A stretch of 64,000 nt of DNA from Planctomycetes bacterium ADurb.Bin069 (GTDB lineage: Bacteria; Planctomycetota; UBA8108; UBA8890; UBA8898): contig MWEK01000005.1 of the NCBI GenBank assembly GCA_002070955.1, forward strand, positions 1 to 64,000, written 5' to 3'. The translations under genes were made by a program, and so were the position numbers. Below, in pieces: positions 50,201-58,635 of this stretch (its first letter is position 1; every line of letters begins with the position of its first letter). Below the pieces are notes generated by a model, which did no database searches, was not told the DNA's origin, and was given only the letters and a program-made list of their open reading frames with translations.

Positions 50201-50276
50201 TGGTAGCGGCGACAGGACTCGAACCTGTGACCAAAGGATTATGGATCCTTTGCTCTACCGACTGAGCTACGCCGCC
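50201..50276 (-). tRNA. tRNA with CAU anticodon (elongator Met, or Ile2)
   Basis: 76 nt with encoded CCA. It folds fully: acceptor GGCGGCG/CGCCGCT, D stem GCTC/GAGC, anticodon stem AAGGA/TCCTT, T arm ACAGG-TTCGAGT-CCTGT. Loop TCCATAA places CAT at 34-36 but has C at position 33, which is nearly always U. No C1-A72 mismatch or GGG anticodon stem, so it is not the initiator. ATAATC and TTGGTC around the loop resemble tRNA-Ile2, in which C34 becomes lysidine, so Met versus Ile2 is open. Confidence 0.93.
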
Positions 50277-50304
50277 TTTGTGCCGGGTGCAACGTCGGCA
50301 TCTT

Positions 50305-50333
50305 TTTATACGGTTTGGGCGGGGTTTTTGCAA
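50305..50333 (-). promoter_or_regulatory. tRNA promoter
   Basis: On the minus strand TTGCAA (50328-50333), exactly 17 bp, then TATAAA (50305-50310), placing the start about 20 nt before the tRNA. Confidence 0.68.
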
Positions 50334-50373
50334 TGGGTAGATCGCGGCCTCATGACAGAGAGGAGATCGAAGC

Positions 50374-51081
50374 ATGCGTGACATGCTTCTTCTCGGGATG
50401 CGCCGGGGCCTGGAGGAGATCCTCGACCTCTTTTCCGACCGCCGGTGCCTGGTGTGCGATGCGATCACCGGGTTCGGCCCGATCGCACTGTGTCGCGGAT
50501 GCGCCCGGGCGCTGCTGGCCGAACGGCTCGCCGCGGCGCTCGCCCCGCCGGCCGCGGCCGCGCTGGACGCAGACCTGTCCGGCCTCGCGGGCGTGTGGGC
50601 CGCCGCCAACTACGCAAGCCCCGTGAGGGAACTGCTCCTCGGATTCAAGCATCACGGCCGGTTTGCGGCGTTGCCCATCCTCGCGGCGCTTTTCTGCCAG
50701 CGCTTCCGCAGCCTGCGGCCGCAGTACGCGCCCGATATTATCGTTCCCGTTCCGCGGGCGTTTCTGCGTTATCTGCGCCGGGGCACGGATCTCCCGGCCT
50801 GCCTGGCGCGGGCGGCGGGCGACCGCTTCCGAATTCCAGTCGTCCGGGCGCTCAGACGACCTCCGGCGGCCGCGCCGCAGACCCGCAAGACGAGAGCCCG
50901 GCGCCTCAAGCTCGCGCCCGGCGCTTTTCGCGCGCGGCGGCGGCGGAGCATCGCGGGCAAGACGATCCTGCTTGTCGACGACGTGCTCACGACGGGCGCG
51001 ACGGCTGTCGCCGCGGCGCGGCTGCTCCTGGGCGCCGGCGCGGCGCGGGTCGGGGTTCTCGTCTTGGCGCGCGGCAGCTAG
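50374..51081 (+). CDS. ComF family phosphoribosyltransferase-like protein
   Basis: 235 residues. N-terminal zinc ribbon (CLVCDAITGFGPIALCRGC, about 24-43), central YASPVRELLLGFKHHGRFA and DIIVPVPRAFLRYLRRGTD, and the PRPP-binding motif TILLVDDVLTTGATAV near residue 200. Family members act in DNA uptake in competent bacteria (ComFC), although many genomes carry one without competence. The ATG at 50374 has GAGGAG. The normally conserved RxxxQxxL loop reads RKTRARRLKL, a change from the usual glutamine. It overlaps the convergent DUF4416 gene by 4 bp. Confidence 0.88.
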   Translation: MRDMLLLGMRRGLEEILDLFSDRRCLVCDAITGFGPIALCRGCARALLAERLAAALAPPAAAALDADLSGLAGVWAAANYASPVRELLLGFKHHGRFAALPILAALFCQRFRSLRPQYAPDIIVPVPRAFLRYLRRGTDLPACLARAAGDRFRIPVVRALRRPPAAAPQTRKTRARRLKLAPGAFRARRRRSIAGKTILLVDDVLTTGATAVAAARLLLGAGAARVGVLVLARGS

Positions 51082-51743
51082 AACCGCGAGGGCGGCGGCC
51101 CGTAGCGCTTCCTGACCGCCCGCGATTCCGCCAGGAATTCCCCGCGCACCTGCTCGAAGAACGCGCGGGTCTCGGGCGCGCGGAAATCCGGGTAAGTCCA
51201 GAGGAGCGGCTGGAAGGCGCCCTCGAAGAAAAGCAGCGTGATCTCCTCGAAGATGCCGCCGCCGCGGGGCAGGCGGTGGCCGCGGTCCTTGGTGCTCGCC
51301 AGGACGAGCCGCCCCTCGCTCAGCAGCCCGGGGTCGAGGTTTATGGGGCGCGCAACCGGCCACGACGCCTCGCGGGCGATTTCCTCCTCGATCAGTCCGG
51401 CTGCGCGCTTGGCCGCGGGGAGGCAGTCCTGCGGGAAGAGCCCGCCGAACACGTAGAAAATGCGCCGGAGACCGCGCCCCATGGCGGGAGCGTAGAGCCG
51501 CGTGTCGGGAAACTCAAGAAGCGGGCTCCGGCGCAGGACCGGCCCCCAGAGGGCCTCCAGGCGCGGCGCAAGGCCGGTGAGCAGCTCGGGGAACCGCGAG
51601 ATGCAGCCGCAAAAGAGACGCGCGGGAGGAAAAGGGGAGACGAAGCCCTCGGCCGGCGCGCCCGCAAGCCGCGCGAGCGCCCCGACGCCGGGCTCCGCGG
51701 GCGAATTCTCCGGTCTGCCTGTGGGGCGCGGTTTCTCGTCCAT
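51078..51743 (-). CDS. DUF4416 family protein
   Basis: 221 residues. PFPPARLFCGCISRFPELL, LLEFPDTRLYAPAMGRGLRRIFYVFGGLFPQDCLPAAKRAAGLIEEEIA, RPINLDPGLLSEGRLVLASTKDRGHRLPRGGGIFEEITLLFFEG and WTYPDFRAPETRAFFEQVR follow the DUF4416 pattern. Function unknown; the family is common in deltaproteobacteria and planctomycetes. A TAGTCT lies 8 bp before the ATG with TTGAAT 19 bp upstream and there is no Shine-Dalgarno. Confidence 0.85.
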   Translation of the reverse strand: MDEKPRPTGRPENSPAEPGVGALARLAGAPAEGFVSPFPPARLFCGCISRFPELLTGLAPRLEALWGPVLRRSPLLEFPDTRLYAPAMGRGLRRIFYVFGGLFPQDCLPAAKRAAGLIEEEIAREASWPVARPINLDPGLLSEGRLVLASTKDRGHRLPRGGGIFEEITLLFFEGAFQPLLWTYPDFRAPETRAFFEQVRGEFLAESRAVRKRYGPPPSRF

Positions 51744-51751
51744 TATTCAGA

Positions 51752-51782
51752 AGACTATGGCGCCTCGCCGAGCCGAATTCAA
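51752..51782 (-). promoter_or_regulatory. promoter directly before the DUF4416 gene
   Basis: On the minus strand TTGAAT (51777-51782), a 19-bp spacer and TAGTCT (51752-51757), 8 bp before the ATG at 51743. The long spacer makes it weaker than the others. Confidence 0.35.
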
Positions 51783-51800
51783 GGTCCGCGTGTAAGCGAC

Positions 51801-51828
51801 TTGAATCTAAGCCGTCTGCTGCTACACT
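51801..51828 (+). promoter_or_regulatory. rpmB promoter
   Basis: TTGAAT (51801-51806), a 16-bp spacer and TACACT (51823-51828), about 100 bp before rpmB. Confidence 0.6.
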
Positions 51829-51927
51829 TGAGGACTTCCCTGCCCGCGGGCCGACGAAGGCGTGTGGATCGCCCGCCCCGGAGCGGGGGGTGTGCAGACT
51901 CAGGCGCCCGAGGCCATGGAGGCACCA

Positions 51928-52179
51928 ATGTCCCGCAAGTGTGAAATCTGCGGCCGCGCGACCGCATACGGCAGCAAAATCGCCCGGCGCGGCCTGGCCA
52001 AGGCCAAGGGCGGCGTCGGCAAGAAGATCACGGGCAAGGAATCGCGGACGTTCAAGCCCAACATCCAGCGCGTGCGCGCCGTGGTCAAGGGCGACGTCCG
52101 GCGGATCAAGGTTTGCACGCGCTGCATGAAGAAGGGCCTGGTCAGGAAGCCCGTCAAGCGCGCGGCGCTCGAGCGCTAG
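51928..52179 (+). CDS. rpmB: 50S ribosomal protein bL28
   Basis: 83 residues from the ATG at 51928 (GGAGG 5 bases upstream). MSRKCEICGRATAYGSKIARRGLAKAKGGVGKKITGKESRTFKPNIQRVRAVV and KGDVRRIKVCTRCMKKGLV are diagnostic. It is the zinc-binding form, with CxxC pairs CEIC and CTRC. Monocistronic by context, convergent with the long PQQ-protein operon. Confidence 0.97.
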   Translation: MSRKCEICGRATAYGSKIARRGLAKAKGGVGKKITGKESRTFKPNIQRVRAVVKGDVRRIKVCTRCMKKGLVRKPVKRAALER

Positions 52180-52194
52180 CGGCGCGATCCGCCC

Positions 52195-55100
52195 TCATTC
52201 TCCGGGGACGATACAGGCCAGGATGCGATCTTCGATGACGATGTAGACTCGATCGCCGATGGTCTGGACCGCCGTGATGGTGCCCGGCGCCGCGTAGTGC
52301 CACCGCGAGTCCAGCGTCGATCGGTCCAGGCACGTAAGCTGTCTGCCATCCACGACGACGAAGAGCTCGTGGGGCGTTTGCTTCCAAACGGCGGCCGCGC
52401 CGGCGAAGGTGGTCGCGGCGCGGGCCTTCCCGTCGCGCGCCGTGAACGCGAGCAGTTGCTTGTTCTTGAGGCAGATCCACAGCTCGCCCTCCGCGAGCAA
52501 CGTTCCGGCGATGTCCTCGGGGAAGGTTTTCTCCCACAGGCGGCCGCCCCCGGCGGCGTCGGCCAATGTGACACGGCGCGCGCCCGCGAGCAGCACCGTG
52601 TCGCCGTCGGCCGCGAGGGCGGCGGACGCGTCCGCGCGCATTTCCCACGCCGGCGCGCCGGTCGCCGCGGCGTAGGCCCGGACGACGCCGTCCTCGCCCA
52701 TGAACATGACCGTGCCCTTCGCGCTCGCGGCGCGCGGGGCCGCGCCGAAGGCGAATTCGCGTTCCCAGGCGGTCGTCTTCCGCTCCAGGGAGAAGCAGAT
52801 GAGCTTGCCTCGCGAAGTGGTGAAACACAGGCGCCCGGCGCCCGCCGGCGCCACCGGAGAAGTGATCAGCATGCCGAGCGTCCAGGTCGACAGCTTGCCG
52901 TCGGCCCCGATGGCGCCGAGACGCCCGTCGTTGGTCGCGAAAGCGATCATGCCGCCGCAAAGGAGCGGCCCCGTGATGATGTCGGTTGCGCCCGCGGCAT
53001 GCCACGACCCGAGTTCGGCGCCGTTCGCGGCGGAGAAGGACCGCACCGTGCCCTCCCTGCCCGGCGCGAGGAGGAGATCGCCCGCGACGCAGACCGTGCC
53101 GTCGACGGGCGCGGCGAGCGTGCGGGACCATGCGTGCTCCCGGCTCAAGGAGCAGGCAACGACGTGCTGTTCGGAGGGATGGTTTTCGATGACGACGGGT
53201 TTGTGGCCCTTCAAGCGCAGGTCGATCTTCAGCTTGCTCGCGACTGGCACGCGCAGGGCGAGCGGCGTCGTTCCGCGCAGCGCGCCGTCGATGCGGACCT
53301 CGGCGCCGGGGGGGGCGGTTTCGATGCTGAGCGGGTAAAAGAATTTGGGCCACGCGCCCTTGGCGACCACCGCGGTCCCGGCGTAGGCCGAGAGAAGCTT
53401 TCGCATGGCGGCGTAACTCTCGTCGAAGGAGCCCTGGTCGGCCTTGTCGTGGGCTAGGGCGAGGAGCTCGGCGGCCTCGCGCTCGCGCGTGCCGAGGTTG
53501 GCAAGCTTCTCCGCGGCTTTGGCCGCCAGCGGCGAGCGCGGGTTCCCGCGTATGTCGGAGTACAGGGCGCGCGCCTTGTCCAGATCGCCGAGCGCCTCGG
53601 CGAACTCGGCTTCGTCCCAGCGCTTGCGCAGTTGGGTTCGGCGCACGTGCGCGACGGCGCTGCGTTCCTCCGTGGCGGCGTGCAAGCGCGCGCGAGCGAG
53701 GATCTGCGACAAGCTCACCGGGTGTAGGGATATGAAACGCTCGTAGTCGGCCTCCGTGCCGTCCTCGTTCTCGACCGCCTCGACGACCCGGTAGAATTCG
53801 AGGAAGCTCCAGCTTTGGTACCCCATGAAGATGAGGATGACCGCGAGCACCGCCGTGCGCACCCCCAGGGGCTTGCGCGGGCTTTTCTCCGGCTTGCAGG
53901 CGAGCTTTTTGAGCGCCTGCTGAGCTTCCGGCCGGTTCGGCTCGAGGCGTAGGATCTTGCGGTACAGATCGATGGCCTTCTCCTGCTCGCCCTGGCTCAG
54001 ATGGTGGGCGGCGATTTCGTCCATGCGCGCGAGCGCCGCCTCTTTCTTGCCGCGGTCAAGCAGCATGTTGACGAAGGTCTTGTTGAGCTGCAGATCGTCT
54101 CCGCAGGCCGACTGCAAGCGGTCGAACAGGGCGTCGGCGGGCATCCAGTCCGCCGTCCGGCGCGCGTATTCGAGCGCTTCATCCACGAGGCTCCGGAGCG
54201 CATCCAGCTTGTGGTGCTTCTGGAGAAGGTCCGCGAGAGTGACGTACACCTGGGAGGCGCCCGGTTGCGCCTCCAGGGCGCGGCGGAAGAGTTGGATCGC
54301 CGCGTCGGTGTCGCCCGCGGCCTCCAGCCGCGCGCCTTCCTCGATGTGGAGGCGGGCGATCTTTTCCCTGAGCACGCTGTACGTCGGATCGATGGCCAGG
54401 GCGCGCGTGTAGGCCTGCACGGCCTTGTCCGGCCTGGCTGCGCCGGCGAACGTGTCGCCGATATACTCCAGTTGCGCCTGCGCGTCCACGGTCCTGCCGA
54501 CCGCCTGGTAGGCGGCGGCGAGGCGCTCGCGCGCGACGATCATGTCGGCGGCGTACTTGACGGCATGTTCGAAGCGCGGGATGGCGGCGGCCGCGTCCTC
54601 GGCGCCGAGGGCGGCCGGATCGATGCCCTGAAGCTCGGGCAGGGCGGTCTTCTTGATGAGCCCATGTTCGAGGAACGCGGCGAGCTGCAGGCGCACCGTG
54701 GCCTCGTAGAACGGGGCGATTTGCAGGATTTCGCGCACGGTGTGCGAGCCGTCCACGAGATCGCAGATGGCGGTGAACTTGAAGTTGTGCTCTCCCTTCC
54801 GAGCGGCGAGGCCCTTCTCGGTCATGAGGCACACCTCGGCGTCCGAGGGCAGAATGGCGGCGGCGGCGCGGAGCTGCTCCTCGCGCATGCGGAGCGCCTC
54901 GGCGAACTCCTCGTGGCGCAGGCAGACCTTGGCGGCGAAACCCTCGTGCTCCAGGAGATCGGCGGGCACGTGCCCATCTTGGAACACGAACGAACCGCGG
55001 CAGGTGAGGATCGCGTCGAGCATCTCCTCCCGGATCTGCACATAGAAGAGCCGCTCGTAGACCGCGTCGTCGATCAGTCCGCGGCGTCTGAGGATGTCGG

Positions 55101-55353
55101 GAACGGTCTCGTTGGTCGTCTGGGCCTCGGCCGCGAGCTTCGCGAGCAGCTCGCCGGTGACGCCCGGCAGCGTCTTGAGCTCCTTGTGGAGGACGAGTTT
55201 GTGCAGATTGCCGCGGTTCAGGAGGTAGACATTGTCGGCTTCGAAGAAGATGTCGCGGTGGCGCTCCTTGCGGCCCAGCGAGAGCGTGCCGACCTTCTTC
55301 CTCTTGAGGATCTCCTCCAGGATCTGGCGCAGTTCTTCGATGATTACCGCCAT
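52195..55353 (-). CDS. multidomain membrane protein: DUF4388-like, TPR, PEGA and PQQ-type propeller
   Basis: 1052 residues. Residues 1-200: a PATAN/DUF4388-like region (IFFEADNVYLLNRG, ETVPDILRRRGLIDDAVYERLFYVQIREEMLDAILTCRGSFVFQDG). Residues 260-480: TPR helices (KAVQAYTRALAIDPTYSVL, AIQLFRRALEAQPGASQVYVTLADLL, KAIDLYRKILRLEPNRPEAQQAL). One membrane helix at about 500-520 (AVLAVILIFMGYQSW). A PEGA domain at about 670-720 (SIETAPPGAEVRIDGALRGTTPLAL). Residues 730-1050: PQQ-like blades (GRLGAIGADGKLSTWTLGM, AWEREFAFGAAPR). It joins a cytoplasmic N part to an extracytoplasmic sensor-like propeller. Last gene of a three-gene operon. Function unknown. Confidence 0.85.
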   Translation of the reverse strand: MAVIIEELRQILEEILKRKKVGTLSLGRKERHRDIFFEADNVYLLNRGNLHKLVLHKELKTLPGVTGELLAKLAAEAQTTNETVPDILRRRGLIDDAVYERLFYVQIREEMLDAILTCRGSFVFQDGHVPADLLEHEGFAAKVCLRHEEFAEALRMREEQLRAAAAILPSDAEVCLMTEKGLAARKGEHNFKFTAICDLVDGSHTVREILQIAPFYEATVRLQLAAFLEHGLIKKTALPELQGIDPAALGAEDAAAAIPRFEHAVKYAADMIVARERLAAAYQAVGRTVDAQAQLEYIGDTFAGAARPDKAVQAYTRALAIDPTYSVLREKIARLHIEEGARLEAAGDTDAAIQLFRRALEAQPGASQVYVTLADLLQKHHKLDALRSLVDEALEYARRTADWMPADALFDRLQSACGDDLQLNKTFVNMLLDRGKKEAALARMDEIAAHHLSQGEQEKAIDLYRKILRLEPNRPEAQQALKKLACKPEKSPRKPLGVRTAVLAVILIFMGYQSWSFLEFYRVVEAVENEDGTEADYERFISLHPVSLSQILARARLHAATEERSAVAHVRRTQLRKRWDEAEFAEALGDLDKARALYSDIRGNPRSPLAAKAAEKLANLGTREREAAELLALAHDKADQGSFDESYAAMRKLLSAYAGTAVVAKGAWPKFFYPLSIETAPPGAEVRIDGALRGTTPLALRVPVASKLKIDLRLKGHKPVVIENHPSEQHVVACSLSREHAWSRTLAAPVDGTVCVAGDLLLAPGREGTVRSFSAANGAELGSWHAAGATDIITGPLLCGGMIAFATNDGRLGAIGADGKLSTWTLGMLITSPVAPAGAGRLCFTTSRGKLICFSLERKTTAWEREFAFGAAPRAASAKGTVMFMGEDGVVRAYAAATGAPAWEMRADASAALAADGDTVLLAGARRVTLADAAGGGRLWEKTFPEDIAGTLLAEGELWICLKNKQLLAFTARDGKARAATTFAGAAAVWKQTPHELFVVVDGRQLTCLDRSTLDSRWHYAAPGTITAVQTIGDRVYIVIEDRILACIVPGE

Positions 55354-55357
55354 GGCT

Positions 55358-56362
55358 TCACCTGTCCGGAGCCGCGGGCGCGGCGAACGGCGCCGGCGGG
55401 CGCGCCGAGGCGGCGGAGATCACGGCCCGCATGCGCTGCGCGCGCATCGGGTCGCGGACGCGCGGCAGCGCCGCCGGCATGGTCAGGCCCGCCGCGCGCA
55501 TGGCCGCCAAGGCGTGGACGGCCGTCTTCTCGGCGGCGAGGGCGGAAGCAAGGAGCGCGTGCGCCTCGGGGACGGCGCACGGCGCCACGGCGTGCAGGAT
55601 GCGCGTCTTGACGTCGAGGGGCGCATCACCGTACACGGCCGCGAGTTCCCGCACGGCTTGGGGCGTCGCGAGCTTCGGGAACGCCCGCACGGCGCCTTCC
55701 GCCGCGGCATCGTTCGCGGCGGCGACCAGCCGGCGGATGACGACGGGGACCGCGGGCGCGTAGCGCGTTGCGCCGAAGAGCGCGAGGTACGCCGCCGCAA
55801 GCTCGGCGTCCGGCTCTCTTTCGGCGAGAGGGACGAGGGCAGCGAGCGTCTCTGCGTCGGGGCGCGGCGCGATTCCGCCGGAGAGCTGGCGGAAGGCCTG
55901 GCGCCGGACCCTTGCATCGGGCTGGGCGCCTTCGTCAAGGAGTCCGAGCAGCGCGTCGTGTCCGGGATCGCTCCGAAGGACGCGCAGCGCGGCGCAGAGC
56001 GCATCGGATGCCGGCAGCGCGCCGGCCAAGAGATAGTCGCCGGCCTCAAGGCCGAGATAAACGCGCTGAGCCTCTCCGAGCTCCGCGACTCCAATGACGA
56101 GATCTTCGCCCTCCAGGCGATCGCCGCCGGCGGAGCGCGCGTAGAAAAAAACGAAGGATGGCGCGCATTCGCCCCAGAGCGTCTCGCCAACCTCGGCGCG
56201 GGCGCGGATGCCCGCCACCGCCCCGGTCTCGTGATCCGTGCGCTCGACGATGCGCGCGCGCACGGCGCACTGGCTCTGCTCCACCAGCTCGGCGGCGTCG
56301 TGGCCGCGCATCGCCGCTAAGGATGGGAGCGCGAGGGGCAGCGCGAGGACCAAGGCCGTCAT
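55358..56362 (-). CDS. exported HEAT-repeat-like protein
   Basis: 334 residues. Short hydrophobic N terminus (LVLALPLALPSLAA) compatible with a signal peptide. Residues 20-110 form a beta-rich domain with CAVRARIVERTDHETGAVAGIRARAEVGETLWGE, like secreted HEAT proteins of planctomycetes. The rest is helical repeats (AAAYLALFGATRYAPAVPVVIRRLVAAANDAAAEGAVRAF). No catalytic motif. Overlaps the metzincin-like gene by 4 bp (ATGA) and lies 4 bp before the 1052-residue gene. Confidence 0.75.
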   Translation of the reverse strand: MTALVLALPLALPSLAAMRGHDAAELVEQSQCAVRARIVERTDHETGAVAGIRARAEVGETLWGECAPSFVFFYARSAGGDRLEGEDLVIGVAELGEAQRVYLGLEAGDYLLAGALPASDALCAALRVLRSDPGHDALLGLLDEGAQPDARVRRQAFRQLSGGIAPRPDAETLAALVPLAEREPDAELAAAYLALFGATRYAPAVPVVIRRLVAAANDAAAEGAVRAFPKLATPQAVRELAAVYGDAPLDVKTRILHAVAPCAVPEAHALLASALAAEKTAVHALAAMRAAGLTMPAALPRVRDPMRAQRMRAVISAASARPPAPFAAPAAPDR

Positions 56363-58428
56363 CGCTTCACCAGCACTTTCTCCAGCAAGTAGGCCATGGC
56401 GAGGGGGTTGAAGGCGAGGGCTTGCCAGTCCGTATGCTGCGTCACGTGGAAATCCATGGCCGACTCCATTAGGTTGTTGCCGGGCGTGTCCAGGTGGTAC
56501 GGGTCGGTGTAGGCGCCCGCGAACTCGGCGTTCTTCTCGCCGCCGAAAAGCCCGAAGGGCGGCGGCCCGTTCGCGATCAGCCCCACGCTGTGGCCGATTT
56601 CGTGAGCGGCGATCGCGGCAAGCGCGCGGGCGAGCCCCCGGGCGGCGCGGACAATGGCGTCGTAGCGAGCTTCCTCGTCCGGGGTGTTGGCGCCGTCTCC
56701 GGGGACGAACTCGTCGCTCAGCACGCGGGCATCCTCCGGCGCCGTCCCCACCGGCTGTCCGCGCCCCGGAATGAAGGGGTCGAAGAGGTTCCTGAAGACG
56801 GCGCTCCAGTTGATGTAGAAGCGGATCAGGTTCGTGCTGAAGATGCCCAGACTGGCGGCGGCGTTGTGCTCGCGGCGGGCGTTGCCGCGATCGAAATACG
56901 CGCGTCCGAGGGTATAGACTCCTCCGGGGTCGGATCCGCCTATTCCGATGACGCTGGTGGCGCCGGAGACAGCGAGGGTGAACTCGATGGCGACGGGGGC
57001 GCCGGGGAGGACGCCGTCATCGGGCCGCGTGTAGAACCCGCGGAGCTCGGCGACCAACTGCTCCTTGACGAGCGCGGCGACGCGGATCCCTTCCGCGGCG
57101 TGGCCCGCGTCGTACAGGCCTAGGAGCGCGAGGTCATCGAGGAAGTCGGGCGTGCCGTTGGCCGCGAATGTCGGCGTGATGACCACATGTCCGCCGATGC
57201 GGTCTACCGCCATGGTCCAGTTGTCGCGCGCCAGATCGATTCCCCACACGTCTCGCGCCGCGAAGGGATGAAAGGCTTCGCCGCGGGACTCGATGGTGAA
57301 TTCGTAGGCGCATTCCTCTGAACGATTGCCGAGCCGGTCGGCGATCGTCGCGCGCACGGTGACGCGGCCCCAGGGGAAGGCCAGGCGCTCCGGGATCGTG
57401 AGGGCCGCCTCCTCCTCCCCGGCGAGGAACCGCGGGCCGAGGTCGGCGCCGGCCGGGATCCCGCCCGCGGGGCCGAGGGAACGGTCGGCCGTCACGCACA
57501 GCGAGGACGGGTCGATGGCTCCGCCGTTCTCGTGAGGCGCGAAGAAGACCTGCAGCGTGAAGCCGTGAGCCGGCAGGAACAGCCGGAAGGACTCCTGCTC
57601 GCCGGCGAGGTTGGTGAAAGGAACGCTGCCGTTCATGGCGAGAGGCACGCCCTCGACCGTGATGCCTGTGACGCGCGGGCGGAAGGTGACCAGATCGAAG
57701 GGCGCGGACACCCCCGTGCTCTCCGAGGTTGCGTCGCGGGCGAGCGCTCTGACTAGAACGCCCTCGAACTCCCCTTCTCCGAGGACGGCGAGCGCGTCCC
57801 AGCGCATCCGCACGGTCGTGCCCTCGGGCGCGAGCCTGATGGGGCCCTGGATGCCGGCGGGCGCGAACGTACGGCCGCCGTCTAGGCTGTACGCCGCGAA
57901 GAGCATGACGGTGTCGCCCTCGGGATCCGCGCCGTCGATCTCGATGTCCACCGGGCTGCCCGCCGGCAACGCGGCCGGAGCCACCCGAGTGACGGAAGGC
58001 GGCCAGTTGGCGCCGTAGGCAAAAGGTTCGGATATCGCCGGGGTCCCCACCGTTTCCGTTTCGACGCCGCGCGGGGTCACGCGAACGACCAGGTCGCCCT
58101 GCGGCGCCGCGCCGATGTCTTCGGCGGCGTGCCAGGTCATCCGTCCGGACTCCGCGCCCTCGTCGAGGATGACCTGGTTTTCGGAGGATGCGCTGGCATG
58201 AAAGGTCAAGCCGCGGTCCTCGGAGTACTCGAGGGTGACGCGAACGGCTTCGGGCACCGGGATCACGCGGAAATGGATCGTAAACGCATCGGCGCCGCAG
58301 GGCTCGACGACGACACCGTGGAGCGACGCGGCCGGCGCGGGCGCAACGCCGCCGCCGCCGCCGCCTCCTCCGCCGCCGCACCCCGCCGTGAGCAGGCAGA
58401 GCGCCGCCACGCGCAGTGCGCGCCGCAA
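56359..58428 (-). CDS. lipoprotein with metzincin-like zinc metalloprotease motif
   Basis: 689 residues from a TTG at 58428, chosen because GGGAG lies 7 bases upstream and a normal signal follows (LRRALRVAALCLLTAGC). A GTG or TTG at 58464/58467 would lengthen it. After the lipobox cysteine comes a run of about ten glycines, then Ig-like domains (PSVTRVAPAALPAGSPVDIEIDGADPEGD and others). Near residue 610 the motif AAHEIGHSVGLIANG gives HExxHxxG with LIANG in place of the third zinc ligand, and NLMESAMDF is a Met-turn-like segment. Likely a surface protease, but the third ligand is uncertain. First gene of the operon. Confidence 0.78.
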   Translation of the reverse strand: MRRALRVAALCLLTAGCGGGGGGGGGGVAPAPAASLHGVVVEPCGADAFTIHFRVIPVPEAVRVTLEYSEDRGLTFHASASSENQVILDEGAESGRMTWHAAEDIGAAPQGDLVVRVTPRGVETETVGTPAISEPFAYGANWPPSVTRVAPAALPAGSPVDIEIDGADPEGDTVMLFAAYSLDGGRTFAPAGIQGPIRLAPEGTTVRMRWDALAVLGEGEFEGVLVRALARDATSESTGVSAPFDLVTFRPRVTGITVEGVPLAMNGSVPFTNLAGEQESFRLFLPAHGFTLQVFFAPHENGGAIDPSSLCVTADRSLGPAGGIPAGADLGPRFLAGEEEAALTIPERLAFPWGRVTVRATIADRLGNRSEECAYEFTIESRGEAFHPFAARDVWGIDLARDNWTMAVDRIGGHVVITPTFAANGTPDFLDDLALLGLYDAGHAAEGIRVAALVKEQLVAELRGFYTRPDDGVLPGAPVAIEFTLAVSGATSVIGIGGSDPGGVYTLGRAYFDRGNARREHNAAASLGIFSTNLIRFYINWSAVFRNLFDPFIPGRGQPVGTAPEDARVLSDEFVPGDGANTPDEEARYDAIVRAARGLARALAAIAAHEIGHSVGLIANGPPPFGLFGGEKNAEFAGAYTDPYHLDTPGNNLMESAMDFHVTQHTDWQALAFNPLAMAYLLEKVLVKR

Positions 58429-58561
58429 CCTTGAGCTCCCAGTATCAGTGACTGCGAACCGCACCAACGATGATTCCCCCGGAGCCCGTGACAGGCTCGT
58501 TCGTGTCCACAGAAAGATAAGCCGGGCTCGGAGCGTGTCAACCGCGGCGGGAGGCGCGCGC

Positions 58562-58590
58562 TTCTGCCGGGCGCGTCCCTGATGTACAAT
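58562..58590 (+). promoter_or_regulatory. weak promoter for the VWA gene
   Basis: TACAAT (58585-58590) with TTCTGC (58562-58567) at 17 bp. The -10 is good and the -35 poor. Confidence 0.35.
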
Positions 58591-58635
58591 TGCCTGCGGC
58601 GGCGGCCTTGCCGCTTGTCTTATCGGAGGTTCGCC

